DNA from: Flammula alnicola
Lineage: Eukaryota > Basidiomycota > Agaricomycetes > Agaricales > Strophariaceae
Reading direction: 5' to 3'
Length of the DNA stretch: 64,000 nucleotides
Assembly (NCBI GenBank): GCA_015499995.1
Contig: JADNRV010000212.1
Location: 18,875-82,874, forward strand
Shown here: positions 22,404-34,740 of the stretch, piece by piece
Layout of the letters: every line of letters begins with the position of its first letter
Position numbering within the stretch: position 1 is the stretch's first letter
Program-made: the position numbers and the translations under genes
The notes under the pieces: generated by a model
What the model saw: the letters and a program-made list of their open reading frames with translations, nothing else
Database searches by the model: none
What the model was told of the DNA's origin: nothing

Positions 22404-24913
22404 ATGTTCCTCCCTAGTTTCGATGGTTGTCGACCCGCCTCAATGCCCAACCCGAGTTCAATCCACGCCGCAATTCGTCAGAATACTCGTCTGCGTCAAG
22501 ATCGTCCCTCATTTGGCTATGGATCGGATTCACGGCCCCGCGTCTCTCCTTCCCGGGTCTTGAAAAAGCACCGACGGCAGAGTTGTCCTCCACGACATTT
22601 GTCGACGTCGCGCAACCCTCCTCAAGTGTTGGATGGTTACCCTGATCAGGACCTCATCGGATTCGATCCCGGTGCTCTTCCGACCGAAGTCACTCCTTTG
22701 CTCAACTCTCCTTGTCAACGAATTCAAGAAGATGCCCGCGAAGGGCTAGATCCAGTGGAACAGGGCCAGTCAAGTATGTTTGGAGACGAAATGAGCACGC
22801 TATTGCAGTACACTGGTCCTATATTTGTGTACGTCATACCTTAACGCGTTGCTACCAGTCCCGGTTTTCACAACCTTTCACTAGCACCCACCTTTCGGAA
22901 TACACCCTTATCATTGTCCCTGTAATATGTATCGGCCATTATTCAACAACCGGCCTAGCCGCTATTACCCTTGGATCGATGTTCGCCACAGTCACTGGTT
23001 TTTCTATAATTCAAGGCTTCATTAGCGCCCTCGACACTGTACTACCCGGTATTTGGACTTCCTCGCATCCTGAGCTCATCGGCCTGTGGACACAACGAAT
23101 GGGTACGTCCCGCTGGCATTTACCTTTTATTCCGAAGTCTGAACTTCCTATTCCACTTCATTAGGCGTCGTGATGCTCGGGTGCTTAATTGTATGTTCCT
23201 GATAAAACATAACGTCGGTGCTATCTAATATCTGCCTTGGTTTTAGCCGATGTTTATTCTTTGGTTCAATGCCGAACCATTTCTCCTTCTCATTACGCAA
23301 GATCCCGAAGTCTCTCACCTTGCATCAGTGTACCTGCGTTGGATATCTTTCGGATTACCAGGTACTTTCGTGATATTTTCCCTTTCACAGCATTAGTTTA
23401 TGACATAAAAGCATACGCCTTTAATTATATCAGCAGGTACGCCCCAGTACCATGCCAGTAAAACCATACGTGACCCAAGATCGAAAGGCGATACTACAAG
23501 TCTCAAGGTTTGCCTTCGACAATCTTAACCGAGTCTATGATCAATCTAACTTTTCTTTCTTCCAAGGACGATTCTCGGTACCAACCAAGATAACATTCAT
23601 CGTGGCCCCGTTCAACGCATTGTTAACGTATCTTCTCGGTGAGATACTTTTCTCTTTCCCTGTATGCCTCCGCACTGACTGATAGTGATACGTCGCAGTT
23701 TTCGGCCCAAAATCTCTAAGAATCGGATTCATCGGTGCACCTATTGCCAGTGCGCTATCGTTCAATCTGATCGCACTGTTGTTCCTGCTACAAGGTATAT
23801 TCTTTGAACCGCGCACCGCTTGGCAACCTCTGTCGTATCGGATGTTTTCTGGCCTTGGCGTCCTTGTGCAGCTTGGATTCTGCGGAGTCGGCCAGATCGG
23901 ACTACGTCTCTGGGCCTGGGAGCTTCTGACCCTTACAGCGTCTCTGTGCGTTTTTCACTTATCTATTACCCAGCAGCCGTTAATCTCTGTTTACAAAGTT
24001 TGGGCCCTGTTTCTCTCGCAAGCCAATCGATCTTGGTGATCTCTGCCTCGACCATTTTTCGAGCACCTTTCGCTCTAGGCATTGCTTCCTCTGTTCGGTG
24101 CGTTTCCTAGTGTCTTGTTTCAAATTTTGGGCCTGAATATTTGTGTCAGTATCGGAAATCTTCTAGGACAGAGAGACGCTAGACGTGCTTGCGTGGCAGC
24201 GCGCACAGCTCTAGGTCTAGTTATCCTATTGTCCACCTTTACGAGGTAGATTCCGGACACGTGTTTTCTCATCGCATGTCCACCTCTAACTTTACGTTTC
24301 TATTTCAGCATCTTCGTCATGATATTTGCCAAATACTGGGCGCATATCTTTAACCATGATCCAGGTTTGTCCGTTTTCTACTCCAGTGTGGAGTACAACG
24401 TAACCTGATTTCATCTCCCGTCATCAGAGGTTATACGCATAGTCGCGAGGATTATGCCCCTCGTCGCGCTTTTCCAAGTCTTCCACGGTACCTCTGCGGT
24501 GACAGGTGCTATTGCTCGAGCACGCGGCACACAGGTATGTTTAACGACCATATCTCAAGTTTTGGATTTTTTTGACGTGTCGCCGTTGGCTTAGCTGACC
24601 GGAGCGTTGGTAAACTTGAGGGCCTACTATATCATTGGTCAGTCGTCCCCCTTCTTTTCCAACAACGTTCGATTGAAAAGCGGTTCTTTCTTTCGTAGGA
24701 TTTCCCATTGGGATCTACTTAGCTTTTTGGCTTGGTTATGGTCTACGTGGTCTATGGATTGGGATGACCATCTCGCTCATATATTGTGCTTCAAGCGGAA
24801 TCTTATTGTGCATGCAGGTCGACTGGGATTCCGAGGTTCAGAAGGTTACGAAGAGGTTACAGTCCGATAAGGTTCACTATTCATGCACCAGTTCTCCGGA
24901 GTCAAATGATTAG
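22404..24913 (+). CDS. MATE-family efflux transporter (14 exons, 587 aa)
   Basis: Exons: 22404-22828, 22885-23102, 23165-23190, 23247-23361, 23412-23436, 23488-23507, 23567-23638, 23699-23945, 23999-24097, 24150-24245, 24309-24364, 24428-24534, 24595-24637 and 24699-24913. They join without a stop to 587 residues, with start CACCATG. A hydrophilic N-terminus of about 140 residues precedes the transmembrane domain. MATE family blocks include TGLAAITLGSMFATVTGF, ISALDTVLPG, WISFGLPAYAFNYISRRYY, FSVPTKITFIVAPFNALLTY, RIGNLLGQRDARRA and GLRGLWIGMTISLIYC. MATE proteins export organic cations or toxins by Na+ or H+ antiport at the plasma or vacuolar membrane. The gene appears fully intact, unlike several neighbours. 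Confidence 0.85.
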
Positions 24914-25387
24914 AGATGAGAATGATTAGATCCTAGATCCTGGTAGATAGGAAGATAGATCCCTCGTTCACATGGCAGATATGCATTTTCTGGCACACAC
25001 ACTCGCTAGTTAGATATATGCACTTTTACTTACTTCATTAACGTATATACTTTCACTGTACCAATATGTACATATGTAACCTTTGTCCACTAGAACAGGG
25101 CGACGTCAGTAAACCATTCTTTACGTCGGATGGGAAAGTCTTGGAAGAGTGTTGTGGAGGAGACAAAGGGAGTCATCCTAGTGATATCGCAAAGTTGGGC
25201 GCTTAAGCTTAAGCCTTATCGTCGATCAAAGAGCCTCAGTCAGGTGCGTCGGAAGGTTCGAACTTCGCGGTCCAATCTCGAGATAGGGTGAGAATACCCC
25301 GCAGTGCAGCACTGAACGAGGCGTGGTCCTGAATGTTTGATTTGTGAAGAAGCAGCCGTAGTACTTATGATAATGTAAGGCGCAAAA
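24914..25387. other. Intergenic region between MATE and APH genes
   Basis: About 470 bp, AT-rich near 24950-25080 (probable 3' region of the transporter), then the upstream region of the kinase-like gene. No further feature is seen. Confidence 0.4.
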
Positions 25388-26608
25388 ATGTCTGGCCTAG
25401 GCCTGGGCTTGTCAGTGGCGAGTACCCAGAGCCATATGCACGTGAATCACTTGCGCGATCCACAATCGTGGCTCGTCACGCGTGACCATGCCTTTCCCTC
25501 GAAGTTGAACACAACGAGCTCTGACTATACCTCCACTGTGATCGGCGATGATAGAGGGACTACTTTATACTCTTTTCTCACCTCTTCTACTGTGCAGATT
25601 TGGGCGCGTGGTACGTCTAAAATTCTACACCAAGGACACTACTTGAGGTTCCAACAGCGAAGTTCATTGAGCACGTCCGCACTATCTGACAAAGAAATCA
25701 GGGAACTGGCGGTCTCGTCGCGAAAGATCGACGCGAACACATATTACGACGAACTTGGAAAGCTCAACATCGGACAGGTCGCGAAAATCGCCCCGGATGC
25801 TGTGGCAAAGGATACTATTAGGTATGATCAACGCGAGCTCTTTTCCACGAATTTCGTGCGGTCCGCCACAACGATACCTACCCCACTATGCGACAGACTT
25901 GTGCTGTCCCCACTGGGTTCGTTGCTAGTTCTAGAGTACATACCTGGTCGCACCGTCCACGATCTATGGCCCACCCTTGGATGGTGGCAACGATTTCGAA
26001 TCTTGCTCACTCTTCGCTACTATATCTATCAGCTCCGTTTGATGCGCACTCGGGCAGGTGGCCCTACATTTCCTGGTCCTCCCTCTGGAGAGAACGTGCC
26101 ACAACGATGTACTGGGCGCCTCTTCACGTCTGAAGGTTCAGGACCTTTTCAGTCCTACCGGGAAATGGCTAGATGGTACCAGAACCGCCTGCTCGTGATG
26201 CAAAAGTATCGGAAAGAAGGGCTGCAGTGCTCACCCTTCGACGATACTGGGCCCCTCGTGTTCACGCACATGGACCTGCATCCACGAAATTTCATTATGG
26301 GAGACGATGGTCAGCTGTGGGTCATTGACTGGGAGGACGCAGGTTGGTATCCGCCGTGGTTCGAGGCTGCGAGTATGCAGTTGTTCGTCAAAACTCATCC
26401 GGACGCTCCGTCGTCGTGGGCGAACTGGATACCGTTCATCGCTGGCTCCTGCGAAGCACCGGGGCAATTACCGTTCATTCGAGCTATCGCTTACTCCTTG
26501 GAGGTTCTGTGTGCTGACATTATGAATCTGGTGAGGTTCGCATCCGCTTTGACACGTGCTATTGCAACTCATTCCCTTCTGAAGATCGACATGCAGGAGA
26601 CGTCGTAA
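25388..26608 (+). CDS. APH/choline-kinase-fold phosphotransferase-like protein
   Basis: A single-exon frame of 406 residues starting MSGLGLGLSV. It has the aminoglycoside-phosphotransferase (APH, kinase-like fold) signature: an upstream VLEYIPGRTVHDLW hinge region, the catalytic loop FTHMDLHPRNFIMGDDG (Asp and Asn of HxDLHPxN) and the metal-binding WVIDWEDAGWYP. Such proteins are greatly expanded in Agaricomycetes; their substrates are mostly unknown and antibiotic resistance should not be inferred. The glycine-rich loop is not obvious in the N-terminal half. The start could be a later Met (MHVNHL). The gene is uninterrupted. Confidence 0.75.
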   Translation: MSGLGLGLSVASTQSHMHVNHLRDPQSWLVTRDHAFPSKLNTTSSDYTSTVIGDDRGTTLYSFLTSSTVQIWARGTSKILHQGHYLRFQQRSSLSTSALSDKEIRELAVSSRKIDANTYYDELGKLNIGQVAKIAPDAVAKDTIRYDQRELFSTNFVRSATTIPTPLCDRLVLSPLGSLLVLEYIPGRTVHDLWPTLGWWQRFRILLTLRYYIYQLRLMRTRAGGPTFPGPPSGENVPQRCTGRLFTSEGSGPFQSYREMARWYQNRLLVMQKYRKEGLQCSPFDDTGPLVFTHMDLHPRNFIMGDDGQLWVIDWEDAGWYPPWFEAASMQLFVKTHPDAPSSWANWIPFIAGSCEAPGQLPFIRAIAYSLEVLCADIMNLVRFASALTRAIATHSLLKIDMQETS

Positions 26609-26620
26609 GGAGGGTCCAAC

Positions 26621-26740
26621 ATGCCGACCTCATTGGATATCATTCAGAAATTGTACTTGTATTGCTATCAGAATTACATGGAGCGGCGACATTTGTTAGA
26701 GAAAAGAAGGCGGCGTGAAGAGCGGCGCCGGCGACGTTAA
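26621..26740 (+). CDS. Possible 39-aa Arg-rich small ORF
   Basis: ATG at 26621, 12 nt after the stop of the upstream kinase-like gene, opens 39 codons: MPTSLDIIQKLYLYCYQNYM followed by a highly basic tail ending KRRRREERRRRR and a TAA at 26738-26740. It may be only 3' UTR sequence or a relic exon. The clean amphipathic-then-basic layout is why it is listed. Confidence 0.2.
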   Translation: MPTSLDIIQKLYLYCYQNYMERRHLLEKRRRREERRRRR

Positions 26741-27378
26741 TTGTAGAACAAGCCCATGATATGGGGCATGGGGAACCTTGGCGCCATGCCTCTGGGACTG
26801 TGCCCACTCGCAGGTCGCGCACAAATGGCGGCAGCCTTGGCCGTCATCGATCATCAGTGAAGCTGGATGTGGTGAGTACGACTCTTTGGATTAGCCACAC
26901 GACGTGATGCACATATACTGATCAAACTTGTGATGGTCCAGCGAGTAGGAGCACAATTGTGGCTGCGTTGGTTCCTGGCCTTTTGCCTTCGATTCTCCGA
27001 TATCTGACTATGTCTATGACCGCCTGTTCACTCCGCAAGAATCTCTTTGATTCTACGCTGATTTCGCAGATACCTATTTCTCTCCTCATATTGCTGCGTC
27101 ATCTTCCGGGAAAAGGTTGAACTACCATCGAGATCATGGACAAAAACACCGAAAGACCGTGTCGGCACAACGTAAAAAAGGTACTGGTAGATAAAGAGAG
27201 TGAGTACAAAGGAATGCTGTTAGGTTAAATGCGAGACGATCATTTGTCGATCGACGAAAAAAGAGGAAAAGGTATGGTAGGTGTGTATAAAGCTGTTACG
27301 AAAATGACAAACATCGATAGCGATAGAAATCCAGGAAGATTGTAAAAGGATCCGGGAAAAGAAAAGAGGGCAGCGATA
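26741..27378. other. Intergenic region between convergent genes
   Basis: 3' regions of the plus-strand kinase-like gene and the minus-strand BTB/CAP-Gly gene. No coding or repeat signal is supported. Confidence 0.4.
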
Positions 27379-30300
27379 TCAAAGATCCGAACCTACGGCG
27401 TCTACAACATACAGGACCTGCTGAGGTCTGACGAACAATCCTCGGGATTCCGTGCCAGACATATCTGAGGCAGCTGGGCTGACGCTACGCATCCTCTTCA
27501 TGCGGTCTGACGAGATGCTGAGTTGGTCGCCTTCCCTCTTCAACACACCCTTGTCCTTCCCCCACACAGCACCCCCGACACTACCTGCATCGACCCTCCG
27601 TCTTCGCGCCGCACGATCGTCGCCGTATTCCCACTCCGAACCCATTCCCCCCATCTCGAAGTATCGGATGCCGCCCCAGGACCCGTCATTCCACTGTCGG
27701 TCATCGCTGGGTTTCTCTTCTCCTCCCCAGCTGTCACCAAGCGGCATGGGAACTTCGACCCCTACCCACGGGCCCGTCTCCCCAACGACCTCGCCAATAT
27801 ATCGCGCATAGGCCTTGAAGCGTTTTCGTTTGGATGAAATGATGCACGGGATGCCGATCTCCAGCGTCGCGCCTTGAGGGACGTCTTGAGCGAGAATATT
27901 GACCATTGAACTGCCCTGCGCATGCTTCGATATGAGTGGCGACACAGCCTGCTGCTGCTGAAGTGGTTGCCCTTGAGGTTGTTTCGAAGAGCCACCAGAG
28001 GTTGCAGATAAAGCGGACGACTGCACTGTCTTGATAGTATCATTAGAACCTTTCCTCCTCAATGTCGCCACGCTCGAGCTTGAGGCTGAACTACTGGTCT
28101 TCTTGTGGTCGCTGCCCACAAGGATATCATTTCGAATATTTGGTCGAATAGTAATGGTGCTCGCCGTGTTCGCGGGTGGTGGGAGCTCAACAGGAACGGG
28201 GTTGGCTTCAATCGGGGGCGTTTTGTTCTCTTTCTCGGAGTCGGTTGCTGTATCTATTTTCGAAGTCTCAGGAAGTGATGGCCGCAAGGACTCCGTAGAT
28301 TTCTTTCCCGAGACCAGTTTGCGGCTACCAGCAACGACGGGAACTACTCTCTTGGGCGTCAAAGAAGTCGTCGAACTATTTGAAAGAGAAGATTTGATGG
28401 ATGAAGGGCGCATCGGTTTACCAGCGGCAGCCGCAGGACTGAGCTTACTGGGGTCTGGAACGGGTACAGGAGGTGCGGTACGTTTTGCTGGGGTCATCTT
28501 CGCCGTCTTCGTCGTCGAGCGAACGCTAGTCGCATTGCTTGCAACCGAGCTGACAGAGGCACCAGATATTCTCCTTGCACGTTCGTGGACAGGAGAACTG
28601 GTGTTGGACCGACCGCCTCCAGCGCGCACACTTGTAGTCGATGCCGCCGAGGTTCGGCGAGAGCGAGTGGTGGGTGTTGAAAGCCCATTGCTTGCCGTGC
28701 GGTAAGTACCAGTGTTGTCGGTTGTAGAGACGCTAGAAGTAGGTCGAGCACCGCCAGATATGGACCTCGTCGACACTCGCGATGTCGGGCGAGATGTGGG
28801 CGAGGTTCCGGGTTTTACGCCAACGTTGAGACGAGAACGCAGGGTTGAAGTCGTGCTACCACGAGAGTTTGGCCTGGGAGAGGCTGCATGAACAGCTGGT
28901 GACGTCCGAGAAGCCGAAGAAGACGGCATGGTTGGCTTTCGCACTGTAGGTTGGGTCTTAACGGAAGCTGTGGTTGCTTTAGACTTGACGCTGGGACTTG
29001 TTCCGGTTCTTGTGCTGGTCCGAGAGCTAACGCTGGCTAGGGAGGCACGCGTAATCAGCGTCTTCTTCAGAGGTGGCGGCGGTGTTTGGTAAATGGACTC
29101 TGTTTCATCGATTTGAGAACCCTCGGGTCGTTCTTCGCCATCTTCACTTGCTTCGGGTGTCCTTCCACCCTCCTGTTCGCCCTCTTCTTCCTGTTCGCCA
29201 ACATCCGGTTCGATGATAGAAAGCTGTAATCGGGGTGATGGAGTTCTCGAGTTGACAGAAGACGACGACGGCGTCAGTTTCGAGTCGGGCCTATCTTTCA
29301 ACTCCAACGCCCTGCCAGCCCGAACTTCTGAAGCAATTCTTCGGGCGGGTGACATTCCACCGGTATTGACATGAGGAGCGGCTGACACCGTGCTCGTACT
29401 GGCTGTGGAAGCCACAGAAGTAGTGCTGCGGGCAACACTGCGAACCGAGCTGGCTGAGGATCCGGCGCCGTCGCGCTCGTGGTTTGCAGATGTCCCTGGC
29501 CTCGTATGGACACTTCGGCTGAGAACACTGACGCGCATGCTACTAGCGACATCACTTTCAGCATCAACCTTGGATGTGTGAGGATGATTTGACATGGGGC
29601 GAAGCAGAAGACCGGTCTGCCGTTTCTTGGGTGAAGAGTACGATGGGGGGCTAAGGAGATCGTCGATAGGCACCTCAATGTCTAAACAATCATGAAGCAT
29701 TAGCAGGTTATAGGTAGCAGAAGGATTGTACTTACGGTCGCTGATCTCTTTCAATGCCCAGCCTTCAAGAGGATCAAACCCACGTTCTTGTCGTATCGCT
29801 AACCAACGTTTCCCTATCCACTTTAAGAGTTCCAATCGAGCTTGTTCGACTTGGACGCGAACATGTGACGTGGCAGGGAGGAGCGGAGCGTTGACTTCGG
29901 TAGGATGCGGCCGTAAGAGAATCGACGAAACAAGAGTCTTCCATGGGGTCAGACACGCGAGAAAACAGGAAGATGGGATAGGGGCGCACCTGGTATAAAG
30001 ACGGAGCATACGACTCCTTTACCCCGCGCATAATCGCTGCCATCGCCCATTCGACCCTTTCTCCGTCTTCAAACCGAACGCCATCACTTTCCATGATCTC
30101 CATCCATTCTTCACTTGAGAAGCATGGTTCCGATTCCTTGCACAAAAGTTCGTCGACTCCTTTGCGTCCAGCGAAGACCATTTCTCTGACGATGTCGGCC
30201 CATGGCTCGATGCTATTTCCGAGTTTGATCAGCGCATGTTCCGCGGCGAAGAGTAACGGGAAAGCATTGAGTGGGGTGGTGCGCTTGCCGACGCCTTTCA

Positions 30301-31613
30301 AGACTGATTCCCTGATTTTCTGTGGTAGTGAGGCGAATTCTTGCGTACACCACCCTTCGCCAAAGAGGCCGACGAGGGCTCGTCGGGCACCGCGTTCTAG
30401 GGCCGAGTTCTTCACGTCGTCGGCGAGCGCGAACTCCAGCACTCGCGGTGCACGGCGTGCACATTGGCGGCAGCGGCAGCCTCCAGTACCCCACTTGCCA
30501 CCCGTGAGCCGCTCGTACTCAGCGAACGGGATAAAGGCGTGGAAAAGGCCGTGGAGCATTTCCTGGGCAATTCTGGCTTGAATTTCGTCATGGAGTGTTG
30601 TAAGGTTAAGATAAAGCGAAGCTCTTAAGATAGCAACGCGGTGGAAAGGTCGTATGATCTATGGGAGAAGATAAGGGTGCCGGTGTAAATGAATCCTAGA
30701 GTGAAATGGAGAGAGGCGGGTGTAAAAGGAGGGGATGGAAGAATGAGAGTGGGCGGCTCGTTGGGCACATTTTTTGGTGATGGCCAAGCGATAAGGGCGG
30801 TGTGAAAATAAGATGATCTAGAAACGAGGATGAAGCGATGGGAGGAGAAGATGGCGGTCGTGCTTTCGTGATTGCCTCCAAAATTCCCAGTTAAGGCGAT
30901 ACGAACGTCCGAATAAAGACGCGACCTCCACATGAACACTAAATCTTTGCGTAGTTTGTCGATACGCAAAGATTCGGGATCGTCGTCTGCTCCAGGTGCG
31001 CGTTCACGAGATTCTGACGAGTCGAACAAAAATTCGAAAGCCTCGCCGAACCTTTGCCGGTGTAAAGATATTCGAGTTCATTGGAGAAGAGAGCAGGGTT
31101 AATGGAAGTGGTGAGTCGAAGAAGGGTTGTTGGCCCAACATGTGCGACGGTGGTTGACGGTGAAGGAGCGCGGAAGGGAGAGGGGGTGCGAGGAATGGCT
31201 GACAACGAATGTTCTAAACCGAGAGAAAGAGCTGATTCGGCGGGATAATCTGCCCCGAAGGTGAAGAGGGATAGGGAAGAGGCGAAATTGCACCGCTTGG
31301 GCGAAAGGAAAAATAGCGACTTTGGAAACTTGGAGGTGCGCGAGCATAAACAATCGCTGTGAGATTCAAGTCAGCAGAATGGACGATTTGAATGCATGTT
31401 TGAATATACCTTTATGGCCCCATACTTCCTCAAACACCTGACTACGGTCCTCTTCGTCGCCTACAAGTTCCCAGACGACATCTGGGAAACGATCTTTCGC
31501 GTGATGAAACAAAGATTCGAGATGTTCCTGCCATGCAAGTGTTGAATTTTTGGTTGCTTCTGCAAACCTGGAGGTGGGGGAGTTGTGAGGACAAGGCCAA
31601 CAGCCTGAGCCAT
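27379..31613 (-). CDS. BTB/POZ plus CAP-Gly domain protein
   Basis: Minus-strand gene from ATG 31613 (MAQAVGLVLTTPPPPG) to the stop at 27379. The N-terminal part includes TWAW-like KNSTLAWQEHLESLFHH, then IVYARAPPSFQSRYFSFRPS. A BTB/POZ domain follows (SDVRIALTGNF, SSHRFILVSRSSYFHTAL, LHFTLGFIYTGTL), then GGCRCRQCARRAPRVLEFAL. Next come about 500 Ser/Thr/Pro-rich disordered residues and a C-terminal CAP-Gly domain (YIGEVVGETGPWVGVEVP, WGGIRYF). CAP-Gly domains bind EEVY/F tails of tubulin and +TIPs. Introns include 29938-29989 and one after GHK at about 31413. Four single-base losses (about 31568, 31235, 31051 and 30635) break the N-terminal half, while the 876-codon C-terminal frame is intact. 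I recognise the layout as conserved in Agaricomycetes. Confidence 0.75.
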
Positions 31614-31763
31614 TGTAGAAGAGCAGGATATCGACCAGGACAGTGACCAGGGGTATATGTCGAAGGAAAACAACTGGCAACTAACAACCAGTTGCGGCGA
31701 GAACAACACGAGGCAGCCTAACCATAGGGTTAGGGTTCCCACCGTCTCGTGTTCTTGCCTGCC

Positions 31764-33480
31764 GTCGCGAAATCATCACATTTCAACGTCAACGTTCAAC
31801 TGGGTCAATGTGGAAACCAAAGTGAGCATGCTTTATTGAAATCTAGAGTTGCCTTTACCTACAATGATGCTATAAGTGGGATCCGCGTTCCGGCAACAAT
31901 TATGTGCAGAGCATGGTATCAATCAACAAGGAATTTCGAGGAATGGGCAACATAGGGAGGTGATCGAAAGGATGTGTTTTCTACCAGGCAGACGATGAGT
32001 TTTACGTGCCTAGATCGAGGCTTGTGGATCTGGAGCCTAGGGTATGAATATTTACCAATATATGAACTGCGAAATTGATGCCCCCTCGGGTCATAAACAA
32101 CATCCTCGCGTCGCCTTAATCTCGTTTGTGTAATCCGCAGAATATTTTCGTATCAAAAGGATGGGTGATGCGGGAAATAACTGGGCCCAAGGTTATTCAA
32201 CTGGAGAGGGGATATACGAAGAAATCATGGATATGGTCTACAGAGAGGCAGAAAGTAGTGACTCCTTAGAGGTACGCCACATATCGTATCTAAACCTCAC
32301 GCATATCTCAACACGCTCTCAGGCTTTTGTAGCTGTACACTCCATTGCTCGAGGAACTGGATGGGCTCCTTCATCTTGGAAAGTCTCAACCATAGATTTC
32401 CAAGAAAATCATTCAGACATACAGCGTATTCCCAAATGTGCAAGAAGGCGATGTTGTCGTGCAGCCATAAAATTCGTTGTTAACTCTAAAAAGACTCACT
32501 GATAACGCTGACTCCGGGGTGGTGTTGGACAACAGCGGGCTCTTCGCATTTCTGCAGATAGGCTGCACATCCAGACCCCCACCTTCGATCAGACCAATCA
32601 GTTGATATTAGTGGTTATGGCGGCAGAGTACGCAGACTTTGCGCATCCCTAGTACATGACCAATGATCCAGTGGGCATGTTGGCACCCTGATACCCACAC
32701 CACGTTGGCATTTCTTATGGTATCATGCACGCCCTTTTCGAGTGGGGAAATCGACAAGGTCTGTGCCTTTTTACTGCCATATGCTGGCGGTTTCATATAC
32801 TCATGTCAACACAGGCGAAACCTATACGTCGGACAACCGTCTTAGATGTTATGCGACGTCTTCTTCAACTCAGAACCGTATGGTTTCGACCGTAACGTCC
32901 TCAAATGCTTCTTACATCTCAAATATGAATATGATCATGGGCGGCATTGATCAGCTGACGTACTCTCCTGCTTGATTTATGACTTTCAACTTTTCTCACT
33001 CATTCCACCAACCAGATTCGCCAATCGCTTATCCGCATACGGGAAAGGAGCCTATTAGCGGCCTTCCACCATGGTGGCCCGCAGCTATCAGCGCGAAAGC
33101 TCAGTACCAATTACAAGGTAAGCGGCCTAATGCTAGCAAATCATACAAGCGTTGCATCGGTAAGTTGAGCTTATCCTCGAGCACACTCGCTGTATTTACT
33201 GTCTTCGTCGTTCCAGCTCTTCAAACGCATGCTTGATCAATATGATCGATTAAAGAAATGTAATGCATTCATGGAACAGTATAAGAAGGGGAATGTTTTT
33301 TTGCGGACGGCCTGGAAGAGTTCGATGTTGCACGGTATGCGATTTCTGACTTTTGGAGTAATGGATGTTTGCCGGACTCTTATATCATAGCGACACATGT
33401 GAAGGTATAGTGGAAGGAGTACAAAGCTGCGAAAAATTCCGAATTATATCTCTCATGTGAGTCGTTCCACTGAGGACTGC
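31764..33480 (+). pseudogene. Gamma-tubulin pseudogene
   Basis: Scattered blocks in the correct order: REIIT then VQLGQCGNQ (31764-31821), a GINQQGI/EEWAT then DRKDVFFYQADDEFYVPRS block (about 31915-32020), AGNNWAQGY and REAESSDSLE (about 32170-32270), FVAVHSIARGTGWAP, TTVLDVMRRLL (about 32830) and YDRLKKCNAFMEQYKKG (33240-33293). These are diagnostic of gamma-tubulin, the nucleator of microtubules at spindle pole bodies. The blocks lie in different frames, with in-frame stops (for example TAG after EEWAT) and a poorly matching centre. Intron-like gaps remain, so this is a decayed DNA-level duplicate rather than a processed retrocopy. It starts about 150 bp from the divergent BTB/CAP-Gly gene. 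Confidence 0.8.
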
Positions 33481-34740
33481 ATGCGGGTTCGCTAACTTTT
33501 CCTCATATTGCAAGTCTAACTGAATTGTCGCTGGATTTTAGATGACCCCATCCGATCTGACTCGCGCATAGAAATCGATGCCAAGATCGCAGCAGGGTAC
33601 TTTCGAAACGTCACTGAGTTGGATCTTGCCAAAGCGGTTGGTAGGACTTGGGAGCCGACGGAGCATCGCTCGAAGGTTCGAAGTTAGAGAGTGGACACGC
33701 TGTCCACGTCAGCCTCTATAGATGCTTTTGGATGTTTCGAATTTATTGTCTCTCTGAGCCTGATTCTACGCTCCTGCGTTTGATTTTGACACTTGTATAT
33801 GCCGCTTACTCTATAGATCTCTTCTTCAAGAGGCCTCAGCTCGTCCGAAGGAAGGAGGTCCTCGAGGATGGCACTGTCGTCCACGCGGTATGTTTGCGGT
33901 GGCAATACGTTATTTTTAGTCGTATCAGACATCTGTAATATGTTTAGTTCTCGAGAAGAAGGTGGAACAGAAGATGAGTGTCGGGCAATCGCATGAGTCA
34001 TTGTATGGTGGGATAAATTTAGCGCAATTCGAGATATGATCTATGTAAGGACCTGTGAAATGACAGGTTTCGAAATACGAGTACAAATTGCCAATCTTCT
34101 ATGTAACGAACTTGAGTCATGGGTTTGCAACTATTGCCTCGAGGCCCGTTTGCTATGCGCCTCGCAGCTCACGTCTGGGGTGATAAGTAATCTAATATTA
34201 ATATTCGCCTCGAAGTAAGCCAGGCTCGTATGATTCAACACATTTTCATTTGTCTCAAAAGTATAAAAAGGAGATCAACTACGTTCGAAGACAAGACAAG
34301 TCTGTCCAAGAATCGTCCGGTCAAGTCAAGAGCTTGACACGTTACCCCCGTTGCCTTGCGGCAACATCACGAAGTTAGGATCAAACGCTAGCGCCAAATA
34401 AAGAACTCATTGGTCGAGTCGGTGCCACTGTTCCCTCCCGCCACTCATAAAACTCGCATCCCTGTCCATGTTGTCGTTTTAAAGGTCTTTCGAGTACAAG
34501 ATTGACTTAGAACCCGTTAATTTGGGCTAATTCAGCCTTTTCAACCAACAAAATTGTGCTGACAAGCCCAGGACAATTTTTTTTTTCACTGCTGTGAGTT
34601 TTGCATGCGTTGAGTCGCGTTGAATGATCTTTATTGAGCGTTCACAGTCTTCTTTTCCATTTTGGACGCGAATTCGACTATTTCGATCGGATATACCTAT
34701 ATATATAACCCTATCTTTTTTGTAAGAACTCGAATTTCAG
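33481..34740. other. Intergenic region upstream of the RBR ligase
   Basis: A 105-codon open frame on the minus strand (33684-34001, acidic, ending ADVDSVSTL) and a 96-codon plus-strand frame overlap; neither has a recognised motif. 34470-34740 is AT/pyrimidine-rich with a TATATATA run near 34698, consistent with the promoter of the downstream gene. Confidence 0.35.

Noticed and set aside
28031..28705. 224-codon plus-strand frame opposite the BTB/CAP-Gly gene
   Set aside because: Antisense shadow of the Ser/Thr/Pro-rich linker.
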